Made by a program: the position numbers and the translations under genes. Positions 11,501-21,531 of a stretch of DNA of 64,000 nt are shown in pieces (position 1 is the first letter of the stretch; every line of letters begins with the position of its first letter). Source of the DNA: Ignelater luminosus (Eukaryota > Arthropoda > Insecta > Coleoptera > Elateridae); contig VTPC01091303.1 in assembly GCA_011009095.1 (NCBI GenBank), positions 122,227 through 186,226 on the forward strand, read 5' to 3'. Under the pieces are notes generated by a model, which saw only the letters and a list, made by a program, of their open reading frames with translations, did not search any database and had not been told where the DNA came from.

Positions 11501-13382
11501 CACACTGAAGTCTCAAAAAACGGAAAAATTCAATTGTTTTAAAGTCTCGTACACCAAAACGGAACATGTTGGACTTTTTTGAAATCCAAGACCTTGTAAC
11601 ATTGAAGTAATATCAAGGTAGGTTTTGTTCCGAAACACTTAAGTAAGAAGAAAGCACGGCTAATCTTACATTTTGAGACTATTAGGCAATGTTTACTCTT
11701 TTCGGCTGTTTACTTTGATTTGATGTCCATTAACTGAGAACAGGGCAAGTTTTCAATTATAACTTCTACAAATGCAGATATTCAGAATTGGCTCCAAGAA
11801 TATTTTTAGGATCTAAAAACAATATAGTAGAGCTATTTAATTGTTATATGTGAATCCTGTCATATACTTCCGAGAACTTTCAGAACATTTTTCATTTATA
11901 GATAGTTAACTAAGGTGATGGAGGTTCTGAATTCATAAATTGCTTTTTTTATATTAATTGACTCACACGCAGCTATTTCCAAGAAATGAATAAAACATTT
12001 TTAGCCAATTTGGACAAATTATATAGCTAATGAAGTAATGATGACTTCTGAAATCAAGACTTATAAACATTCTGAGATTAGGCCTGTTGATTACGATTAT
12101 GAATATTTTGGCAGAACATGAATTTTCCTTAAAATATCAATTTTCTCATAGCGTGTATAAAGGCGCGAAGAATTTAAAATTAGAACTGATTAATTTTATT
12201 GCTAAAACAGTTTTTTGTTGCAATTTATCACTTTTTTCATTTTAAAAATTGCAAAAAGCTCTAAATTGAATTAAATGATGTCATTAGGTGCGTGTGTACA
12301 TATCTAAATTTTTCGACCTACATAATTAACATTTTAAAACTGTAATTAATGTTGAATTTTTAAATGAAAATTAGGGTGGTAACATAACAGTAGAGATTAA
12401 AAAAGTGTATAAAGAATTTACTGTATATTAATGCGATACTTTATCATAATATTGCTTAGGTTTGTTTCAGAAATAAGTCAACCAGCTAATGTGTTTTAAT
12501 TAGTCGCTTTTAAAACAAGTTTACTTAGTAGGTCATATTTAATACCTGACAAATAATAATAATAATAATTTGCAGATTACACAGGTCAATGAACATTAAA
12601 TTCCGCTTTTGTACTGACTGGGCAGGTATGCATATGCACGCGTATAATTTCCTTTTTCTTGAAAGAAAGAAAGCCATTTGCAATAAAATATGCACATTTG
12701 TGGTTGCACACTTTAGTATTTTGGGCAAAGATATGTGCAACATTAAAATTCCTTGAACTTGAACTACAAATAATGAATGAATTATGAATTTACCATGAAA
12801 ATGTTACGTGTGATTCATGAGATTGCGTCCAACCTTTTATGATGAAATTATATAAAAATAACTAGGTTGTATTTCTTGAGAGTTTTAATGATTTTGATGA
12901 AATGTTAATTTTTTAAAACCCAAATAATCTTTTTTTCTACGATTTATAGTAATAATTAGTTACACGCGTATCTCGATGTTTGCTTCTGGTAATTTGAAAT
13001 ACAGATTTGTCATGCTATTTACTCGTAATATTTGTGTAGTTCTTAACGTATGCTAAGTTCATAATGTTAAATATGTTGATTGGTGTAAACGTTCGCATGA
13101 ATCATTTCATTTGGATTTATTGTCTTATGTCATTCTTTTTCCCTTCATTACTGTGGAAGATGCTATTCATTGAACGTTTTGAGAATGTTAATATTTCTTA
13201 TTTAAATATTTCAGTCCAATGTTGCAACATTTATTAACTTATTAAAAATATAAAGATTTATTAATTTGTTTTATGAAATCATTAGGTATTAACATCTAGA
13301 CTCTAATTATTCGCACAGTGATTTATAAAAAATGTTGCTGGCTACAAATTTCATGCAGGCTTACTGGATATTTTAATAGTAC
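11501..13382. other. No feature seen; AAT microsatellite at 12551-12569
   Basis: AT-rich sequence with a short (AAT)n run. The minus-strand open frame at 12525-12743 overlaps this run and shows no family signature. Confidence 0.4.
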
Positions 13383-13642
13383 ATCTAATAACAAGCGGTC
13401 ATTAAAATTTCAGTTCCCGGTAGGCTATGAAATTTTTCCGTAAGGCATAGCTTAGACACACGCACGCCAAGCAAGGCCAATACATAACCTACAAATTACA
13501 AAACCAATTAATAACACAATAAAACAAATTCAAACTGCCAATTTGACAGATAATTTTTACTGAGAATGGACTAACCTAAGACATAAATTTTTTTTCATAG
13601 CCTACTGGGAACTGATATTTTAATGATCATATGTTACTAGAT
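13383..13642. mobile_element. MITE with about 50-bp terminal inverted repeats
   Basis: The left end ATCTAATAACAAGCGGTCAT, continuing into ATTTCAGTTCCCGGTAGGCT, is matched by the reverse complement of the right end: ATCTAGTAACATATGATCAT then ATATCAGTTCCCAGTAGGCT. The match extends about 50 bases with few differences and then stops, giving a 260-bp element with no coding capacity. The interior (13440-13590) is AT-rich with a GC-richer patch of about 60 bases. This is a typical non-autonomous DNA transposon; the superfamily cannot be set from the ends, and the target-site duplication is not certain. Confidence 0.75.
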
Positions 13643-14238
13643 TCGCATAAATATTGAGTTAAAATCTCCAATAGATATTTAAGTTAGACCTAACTCATTA
13701 CATTATTTATTGGCACTATGCTCTTTTGATAGTCTTATTGTGTCAAACTCCAATGTAGCTTGTACATTCTAAAGTAGTAGTTTTAACTTTTAATCCTGAG
13801 AAAGTTTATTTGGAGCCACCACCGATTGTACACACATCTGAAAATGCCAATTTTGTAGTATTAGTATACGTTGCAAATGCATTTTCTGATTTCAACGACA
13901 GCACACAATTCTTGCAAAAGAAAATTGATACTTCTGTCATATTATACTTTATTTGCAAGATGTAGCAGATATGGTGATCGCAAAGATTTAATGATGTAAT
14001 GTATGCTTTCTAGTCGCAGTTAAATGAGATTGCTTTCAACTAAAGATGTGCCTAGCAAGTAAATAAGGAGACCCTGGAATTAATAGAAATCTGAGTATAA
14101 ATGCTGTAAAACGTTGATAAAGTGTTTAAACTCTTATCTGAAAAGAAAACTTAGGTGATGAGTTTCAGAAATATCATATCTTGTGATACAAATCTGTGAT
14201 GTACATGGTTACTAGGTAAGTCTTGTAATTCTATTGAT
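13643..14238. other. No feature seen
   Basis: AT-rich sequence; it should contain the 3' end of the neighbouring mariner element, but I could not identify its terminal repeat. Confidence 0.35.
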
Positions 14239-15227
14239 TTACTTTCTCTCAAAATAATCACGATTACAATCTATACATTTCTTCATCCGAACAAACCAAT
14301 CGTTAAAAATGTCCTGCCATTTTGATCCTGGAAGCTCTGCACATGCCTGGTCTCACACTGTTAAAAGTTCGCGTTGGTGCGAAACTTGCGGCCGTTTAAT
14401 TTGCCCTTCACTAGTGGAAACTAACCGAAATCGCACACGGGTAGATCTGGACTATAGGGAGGATGCACAAGTAGTTTTAGACCAGCATTTTTCAAAACAT
14501 CTTGCGTTAACCGCGCTGCATGTGGTTTAGCGTTATCGTGGTGAAAATTCTAGGTATCCATTCTGGAACAAAGACGAAATTTCTCCAGCTGTTCAACTAC
14601 CTGAGTAAGGAATTCATTTACGTACCAAGAAGCTGTTACTGTACGCTGACTATCAAGTACAATTTTCGTTAATCTCTAATTGTAAAAAACACAACGATCA
14701 TTTTCTTTCTTATTGATCGCAATTTACGCACCTTCGTTTTCAAATAACCACACCTGATTCTTACCCTTTGATCTGACATCATAATAATATAACCATGTTT
14801 CGTCACCCGTACCGTGGAGCTCCGTTTGCGTAGTCTTTTAACATTTTTTTTTCAATTTTCAATGAGGGACCCAAAGTGTACAAACCTTCTTCACTTTGAA
14901 ATGTTCATGCAGAATTTTATGAACACTTGGTGCACTGATCGCCAATGTTTTATCGATCTGACGAAAAGATATTTGCCTGTTTTCGGTAATTAAATTCGAC
15001 ACTTTGTCGATGACTTCTGGAGTAACCACGTCGGATGGAACGTCATTTGTGGAAAAATCTCTGCGTCGAAATTCTCGGTACCAACAAAATACGGTTGTTT
15101 GATGAGGACAGTCGTCACCCATAACGTTTTTTAGTTCCTCCACATACTCGCCGATTGATAATCCTCTCAAAAAGTTATACCTTGTTACTGTACGAATTTC
15201 GTCTCTTAACCAGGTCACCATACTCAC
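14239..15227 (-). pseudogene. mariner transposase, nearly full length, inactivated
   Basis: Transposases of this family cut and paste their own element at TA sites. The start Met at 15227 opens a 122-codon run with the helix-turn-helix DNA-binding region (YNFLRGLSIGEYVEELK; VFCWYREFRRRDF; second HTH QIDKTLAISAPSVHKILHEH) and the linker motif CTLWVPH. Reading on through stops in the same frame gives GDETWLYYYD (D at 14802-14804), then HHDNAKPHAARL (D at 14535-14537), then YSPDLPVCDF (D at 14430-14432). The last two acidic residues are 34 apart, the DD34D signature of mariner. A shifted frame carries the C-terminus RMKKCIDCNRDYFE and a stop at 14239-14241. Damage includes at least six in-frame stops, at least one frameshift, and loss of about 25 residues after WVPH. 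All three catalytic residues survive. The terminal inverted repeats were not located. A short + strand open frame at 14309-14530 is only its shadow. Confidence 0.9.
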
Positions 15228-15440
15228 AACCTGCCGTATTTAAAGGGTATTGAGCCACATTAATCAAACTTTACATGTGGCCTTCTATTAATGTGCACTA
15301 CGCAGCGATATCGGCTTTGTGGTTCTGCGTGAAAAAGTAACACGTGTACTACACGACCTATCTAGCAATCTTTTACTCTGTATTGGGTATTATCGTAGTT
15401 ATGGTCAGTCTTGATGACACAGAAATACTACAACAATCAA
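15228..15440. other. Probable 5' region of the mariner element
   Basis: This stretch lies upstream of the transposase start on the minus strand and should contain the other element end, perhaps 100-200 bases out. I could not pair it with an inverted copy on the far side. Confidence 0.3.
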
Positions 15441-16220
15441 TTTTTAAGCTTGTCAAGAGCATAAGCCATCAAATTCAGGAACCGAGAGCATTTCGGAAAA
15501 CTTCTAAATGATTTTCATTATACAAAAGCGCATCTCTTTGTGTTTCCATTTTTCCTTTCCTCCTGATGGTTCTGCCCCCTGGCTGAATTTTCGAGCTTGG
15601 TTCGGTCGCAGATTATTCTTCTTCAGTGCCCAATTTGTGTTTGGAGAGTCCTAGCATTTGTCTAGGACAGAGAGAAATCTTCTTTACCGTTGCCATCGTC
15701 CTCATACTTCGTCTGCTACCAACCTTCTGTAAGGAGTGATTTGTATTCGCTGTATTTGCCGTAGCCCATACAGAGCGTCCATCATCAGTGGCAGTGTAGT
15801 GCATATCATACTCTTGATGTACATTACATAAGCACTTTCAGTGTCACAGTCAAACGACGCCATTTATCAGACAGCTACTTTACCGACATCCAAGGCCTTA
15901 GTTGGCAACTCTGAACCATCACGTATTTTCTTCCAAAGACTGCAGATCCACATCACCGGATACCATTCAACTACCTGCCTCCAGCATCTGCCTAGCGGAA
16001 GCAATTGCGTGTAGCTGAATTTCTTTGACTTTGCGTCACCATTCATTTAACAGGAATCGAAATGAGAAGAGCGAATTTTCTAGAACGGCCTACGTTATCA
16101 CAATAAAATGATAAGTAATGAGGAATTTAGAGGCTTAGCTCTAGTTAAATATGCTGAACACGGTATCATGCGCCAAGGCATCTGAGATCCGGACACGATT
16201 TTGGAGCGCTACTCGGATAG
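15441..16220. other. GC-richer segment of unknown nature between two mariners
   Basis: Composition is clearly richer in G and C than the surroundings. A minus-strand open frame of 63 codons (15613-15804) contains MATVKKISLCPRQMLGLSKH and stops at TAA just before 15613. More coding-like minus-strand sequence lies near 16050-15900 (KKFSYTQLLPLGRCW, then DGSELPTKALDVGKV). I recognise no family. A degraded transposon or a retrocopy of an mRNA are the main options. Confidence 0.3.
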
Positions 16221-16782
16221 GATGTTATCAGTTCAACTTTCGCACATAGAGATCAAATAGTAATTTTGTAAAGTTCACGCAAGCACGATAATCTAGAAAT
16301 ATAACACGCGAAAGTTTTAACCTTAGGAAAATCTTTGTAAGTGAACAAATTTTGGTAAGCGACTTTGATACAGACTGTGAGCTTGAATTTGAAAATATCA
16401 CACAATGGTCCTTTCTCTGAAAAAGGCAGTTTAGTTAAAGAACTGTGTACTTATCCTTAACATTGTTCATTTTGTGTTTCATGTATCGGAACCAACTATA
16501 ACTACAAAATCTTAATAAATTAAAGCTTTAAATCACGATATTTCTCTCTTTACGGTATCATGCGATAGACATAAGAAGGAAATGTTTTTAACTATTTTCA
16601 GATTATTCTTGTTTTGCCAATAATAGTGTAATCTTTCTTTAAAGTACTCGCCTATCTCATCAAAAGGAAATTCAGTCAAGTATTATGGATTCACAGTTTT
16701 TTTTGCGTGAGGGTTGACCATGGAGAATCGCCTTTAGCAGTATAAACATTAGCTTTTCAGTTTAAAACTGGTCTTACATATA
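16221..16782. other. No feature seen
   Basis: AT-rich sequence without a supported feature. Confidence 0.4.
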
Positions 16783-17464
16783 CGAGGTAGGTAAATAAAA
16801 GTAATGAGACTGATTTTTTATAATTTTTTTTCCATTCAATTACAATTACCATTCCACATTGACTCCTTCAAAATAATTGCCTTGGGAAGCCACACAGTGA
16901 TGGAGACGATCTTTCCAATTTTCATAACAGTACTAGAACTCGGATACTGAAATTGCCCTCAACTGGTCGACTACGGCAGTTTTAATGTCTTCTAATATCT
17001 AGAATGACGTCCTTTCAGAGATTTTTCAATCTTGAGAAGAGAAAAAAGTCACAAGGACTCAAATTGGGGGAACAAGGAGGCTGAGGAGCCACAGGAATGT
17101 TTTTACTTACCAAAAACGCATTAATTGAAAATGCGAAATGACAAGACCATCCCCAATTCATTGGTCAAAACCTCATGAACGGTGATATAAGACAAATTCA
17201 ACTGTTCCCCGTTAATTTTGACTGTCAAGCGACGATCAGAACGCAGAAGATCCCCAATTCTGGCAACATTTTCGTTAGTTTTTGCAGTTTATGTTCAATC
17301 TGTTTTTTTCCTTCTGAAAATGCCTTAAACCACCTGAAAACCTGGGCGTTTGACAAAACATTGTCACCATAAGCCTGCTGAAGTTTTGCAAAAGTTTCTG
17401 TCGCACTGTGATCTAAGTCTGAAGTAAAACCTGATAGCACAATGTTGCTAGAGATTGATATCAC
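16783..17464 (-). pseudogene. Second mariner element, internally deleted
   Basis: The element's 3' end is at 16783, where TA is followed by CGAGGTAGGTAAATAAAAGT and then AATGAGACTG, a mariner-like terminal repeat. The minus-strand start region carries the HTH signature TETFAKLQQAYGDN and QVFRWFKAFSEG (about 17400-17320). Next come RRLTVKINGEQLN and YITVHEVLTNELG, both in the run 17235-17140. Then the catalytic centre is missing: sequence jumps to PCSPNLSPCDFFLFSRLKNL, which holds only the third acidic residue, and ends with CYENWKDRLHHCVASQ and a stop at 16846-16848. The GDETW and DNA-motif regions are deleted and there are frameshifts. The 5' terminal repeat was not found. This lineage differs from the mariner at 14239-15227, so the two are separate insertions. 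Confidence 0.85.
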
Positions 17465-20400
17465 TCATTTTCAAAACGCAATAGAAAAAAAAATTTACGA
17501 AAAGAATTCCCACGAATAACTAAATTTTTGAAGAACTATATTAACAAAGAAGAAATAAATAAGAAATATTTTAATTCTCACGACAAATCTACAAATATAA
17601 ATTGTGTATTTTGGATATTATTCTTTGGACATGTTTGATTAGCTATCAAAGCAGCGATTAAAGGAAACCAGAATTGATTCACGGATGCTCGCAATAAGTA
17701 GACAGAATTGGCAAAGCGGTGTTGTACAACTTATCTTAAAAAATAGAACAATTTCAGCTCCAAGAGGTTTGACTGAAAACTTTTAAAAGGTCAATAAACC
17801 CCAGGTGTTCAACAACACAAAAAATTAGATAAGATAAATTAGGAAAACTTTGTTTCCTCTACAGCGTTTTTCTTTTTCTCTATTTCGGGTTCTTTTTAGT
17901 TCTAACTATTATCTCTATCATTATTTTTCATTAAGGAAATTACATAATTATTTACATTTCAGTGTATTATTTATCACTGGTAAAGGTAAATAAAGTAGTA
18001 GATACTTTCAAATAGCTTGTTCATGACGTCAATTTCCTTCCATATAGTTGTAATTTGTATGCAGTTCATTTATTACAGACATGAAATATCCATCAAAATA
18101 GGACACGTGACTCATAATTTATTGTTTATACGCTTTACATAATTATGCATTTATTTTTAATTATTGATACAAAAGCAAAATAGATTTTCTGAAATGCGTA
18201 TTCCTCCTCATTAATATTTATAGCCTTGACATCGCGATTTAGAATGTGTAAAGTAGATACAAGTGACTTGCATTTTAAAATGAGAATGAGAATAATGCAG
18301 TAACCAACTTTTACTTAAAATTTAGATAAAAAAAATACCCACAATATTTCCGAATAAATAATAAATATTATAGCGTAATGAGGTTGTCTTTATTGCATAC
18401 TGGATAAACGACTTCACTAAAGATATTACAGGTTCTGTATTTGGCAACACTGCTTTCAATTCAATTCGAGATAAGTCTTAGTAAAAATTGATGTATTTCG
18501 CATTTGCATGGAGATAATATAAAATGAGATTTAATTTTCTTATTAATGAGTAACATTATACAAATTGCTTTAATGCTTGTTATCCTTCATTAAAATAGAG
18601 TGTGGTGGGATTATTATAATTTACTGCCATAAGACTCTTACATGTAATAACTCCAAAATAAACTACTACAGCGTTACACATTGATCAAGACTGTTTTTAT
18701 ATAGAGTAACATCTGCAACAGGTTTTGGAGTTTTCCATAAAAAAAGAACTCGTATTACTGGAAACGATTATGACGGTACTTAAGGGGTGTAATTAAGATA
18801 CATTGGCTGGTGATATTAAAGATTAACTTCATACTACTAACATGCAAGCTTGTTATTTCGAACTACCAACTCGAACTTTTTTAACTTTTTTCTCCAACTA
18901 TATTCAAAAGAAGTTCTGTAACACTTTTATAAATGCTTGCCTATTATTTACGCCGAATACACATTTTTTTCTCTTAGATCTGAGATCAAGGCGTTTTAAG
19001 TTTAACTTTTCTATATACATTCTGAATTCTATTTATAAACTCATCAGAAATTCTGTAAGCGTATATGTTGGGTTTTGCGAGGTAAAGATTAATGGAATTC
19101 CAATATAAATAGTCGATGCAAATCCGCCACGTTTCCGCTTGAAAATTTGTTACTATTGAGGGATTCTCATTTAAATCGACTGCATTCTGCTAATACCGCT
19201 TCTTATAACAGTACATATCTAAATCTGTGCGATTTTCGCAAAGCTGTTCGCGCTGCTTTAGATACGCCGGCTTAAGCAAAACTTCCCATGATGACTCTAA
19301 AAGGCGGAAACATCTTTTTGCGGATTGAATTTAAAATACAAAAAGTAGTGCTAGCGTATTTTTAAGGATGAATAATGTTAGATATTGATGTATAGCAGTA
19401 GTAGTCTCGTTTTTCTATGCAGAATAATTCCTTGCAAAAATAATGCTTCTTCACATGATATATTGAGTACTTTATGCATTTTAAGATGTAAAGCGAAAAC
19501 CTAACATTTATGTGGTTCTAAAAGATTTATTACATCTAACCGCTTTGTGCATTGTTTACAAATTTATGTTTATGTTACCAGCTGAAAGGAACGTGAATGT
19601 ATCTTGAAAGTTGAAAATTAATACTGTGTATCAAACATGGAACAATAACTTAACAGAATATAAATTATTTTTTGTGCAATCTTAACATATATCTTGATAA
19701 GTTTACGTCTTACGGTACGTAATTTTTTCTGACTAAAAACTTTTCTCGTTGTTCCATTAATTTTAAAATTAACCATTGTGTTGAAGGAGTCATCAAGCCC
19801 ATTTTTGAGTTGAGTGTTTGTTTTGAAAGAAACTTCGTTAAACTGATTTTAGAGGGAAAAGATATTTAATTGTAATTGACTTTCAAGATTGGTTTGATAA
19901 ATAATTTCTTCGATGTCGAATAGACTTAACTATTTGCTCAAAGGTGTTATCAGAGTATTGGTGAAAAGTTAACTGACAATGACTGATCTAGGATTGTTGA
20001 TTAAACTAGAACACTAAGATTTGTATTACAAAAATAACTAGTTATTAAATTTTGTGCCTTACATTCTTAACAAGATCTAATAATATTTTCGTTTTTTCCA
20101 GGTAAGGGCCAATAAATGTGTGATTAACAACTGCTAAAGTGATATTCAGTGGTAAGGTATTAGAATTATACTGCTGGTCATAAAGGGGTAACCGTAGCAA
20201 ATAAATCAGTTACAATTTTGTAAAAACAACCCAACGTTGTCACCACGCGCTTTTATAACTGTCTCGTTCATGTATCAAAATTTTCCTGGGCAAGACTGAA
20301 ACATGAAAACAAACTTCCTGAAAACATAATGTAACTTCCTGCATAGTTTTACTTTTGCAACTGTTAAATAGTTTAGAGCATTATTTTGACTGAAACGGCA

Positions 20401-20737
20401 AGTCGATTCGTTGTGACCTTTCGCAGCGCGACACCAATCTGATAAACTAACTAATATACTACATTGCTGTGTTCTAACCCAAATTTGCTGAATCGACGGC
20501 AAAAAGTGTCTTCTCCATTCTTGACTTACAATTAGTATACAAAAAATCGCTATACCAGAGATGGGTATCCGGGGCCGAATTGCCCAAATTGAATCCTGTA
20601 ACATCAAAACACGTTTGCGTATTTTACAGCTTAAACATAAAAAGTAAATTGTTTGATTAATAAACAAAGCCTTTAAACTTGCCCAGCTCTGAGCTATATA
20701 CCTACAGTCTAAAACAGATCTTCTTTTTTCTGATATT
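17465..20737. other. No gene seen
   Basis: AT-rich intronic-type sequence. A short patch at 19110-19330 is richer in CG dinucleotides (GTTCGCGCTGCTTTAGATAC) without coding evidence. The 160-codon minus-strand open frame at 20275-20757 begins inside the foldback element and has no domain signature; I treat it as chance. The + strand open frame at 18842-19108 is likewise unsupported. Confidence 0.4.
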
Positions 20738-20918
20738 GCTTGCCGGGTTGCGGGCATCTCCCAGCGGATTTATCCCGGCGGCCTTTTCCCGGCATGGACT
20801 TTTCGCGGCGTAGATTTCTCCCAGCATGGATATTTCCCGGCATACACGTAAAATTGGGGTTTCAACCATGCTTAGTCCACAATATTATGTAGTAGCGTAA
20901 TACTGAGCTGGTTATAAC
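20738..20918. repeat. Left inverted arm of the foldback element
   Basis: Contains about six units of a TTCCCGGCA-centred subrepeat between 20741 and 20855, followed by about 70 bases of single-copy arm sequence ending at GCTGGTTATAA. Confidence 0.75.
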
Positions 20919-21250
20919 CTCTAACCCAACCTCTAACCTAACCTCTAATCTAACCTTTAATCTAACTTCTAACCTAATCTCTAACCTAATCTCTAACCTA
21001 ACCTCTAACCTAATCTCTAACTCAAACTCTAACTTAACCTCTAACCTAACCTATAACCTAGCCTGTAACCTAACCTCTAACCCAAACTCTAACCTAACCT
21101 CTAACCTAACCTATAACCTAACCTATAACCTAACCTGTAACCTAACCTGTAACCTAACCTTTAACCTAACCTGTAACCTAACCTTTAACCTAACCTTTAA
21201 CCCAACCTCTAACCTAACCTCTAACCTAACCTTTAACCGAACATTTAACA
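20913..21250. repeat. 12-bp tandem array, unit CTCTAACCTAAC, about 28 copies
   Basis: The unit CTCTAACCTAAC repeats in register with variants at the second to third base (CTATAACC, CTGTAACC, CTTTAACC) and at the end (TAAT, CAAA). The reverse strand reads TTAGGTTAGAGG, so each unit contains one exact TTAGG, the telomeric word of many insects, next to a modified copy. The array is not a canonical pentanucleotide telomere tract: the 12-base period is maintained throughout. It sits exactly between the inverted arms, so it is part of the element and not a chromosome end. Confidence 0.85.
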
Positions 21251-21270
21251 AGCTCTCTCGCTGATGACTG

Positions 21271-21531
21271 ATTATAACCAGCGCAATATTATGTTACTAC
21301 ATGATATTGTGGACTAAGCATAGTCGAAACCCCAATTCTACGTGTATACTGGGAAATATCCGTACTGGAAGAAATCCACGCCGGGAGATATATTTGCCGG
21401 GAGAAACCCGTACCGGGATACTTCCGTGTCGGAAGACATCGATGCCGGGAGAATTCCGTGCCGGGAAAAGTCTGTACCGGAGAAAGGCTGCCGGGAGACA
21501 TTCGCCGGGAGCAGCCCGGTTCCCTTGCTTG
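21271..21531. repeat. Right inverted arm of the foldback element
   Basis: Begins with ATTATAACCAGCGC, the inverse of the left arm's inner end, and carries about ten units of a CCGGGA-containing subrepeat of about 16 bases between 21350 and 21520. Overlapping open frames of 72-105 codons on both strands here are by-products of the repeat and are not genes. Confidence 0.75.

Larger units (their letters stand above)
20738..21531. mobile_element. Foldback-type element: inverted arms around a 12-bp tandem array
   Basis: The left arm (about 20738-20918) and right arm (about 21271-21531) are inverted copies of each other. Adjacent to the centre, AAATTGGGGTTTCAACCATG and CTTAGTCCACAATATTATGT on the left pair with CATAGTCGAAACCCCAATTC and ATGATATTGTGGACTAAGCA on the right. 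The outer parts of both arms consist of diverged repeats of 15-17 bases with the core TTCCCGGCA (left) or TGCCGGGA (right); the right arm has more copies. The centre is a 12-bp array. Arms made of subrepeats around a unique or repetitive core are the hallmark of foldback (FB) elements. There is no transposase inside, so it is non-autonomous. Outermost matching bases are TGCTTGCC near 20738 and its inverse near 21525-21532; no target-site duplication was confirmed. Confidence 0.8.

Noticed and set aside
14309..14530. + strand 73-codon open frame
   Set aside because: Antisense shadow of the mariner C-terminal half, which has clear catalytic motifs on the minus strand.
20275..20757. 160-codon minus-strand open frame
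   Set aside because: Starts inside the left foldback arm, has no domain signature, and its composition changes abruptly at the arm boundary.
20913..21250. CRISPR-like array
   Set aside because: Units are contiguous 12-mers with no spacers, in a eukaryotic intron.
20913..21250. True telomere or chromosome end
   Set aside because: The tract is enclosed by inverted arms and has a 12-base, not 5-base, period.
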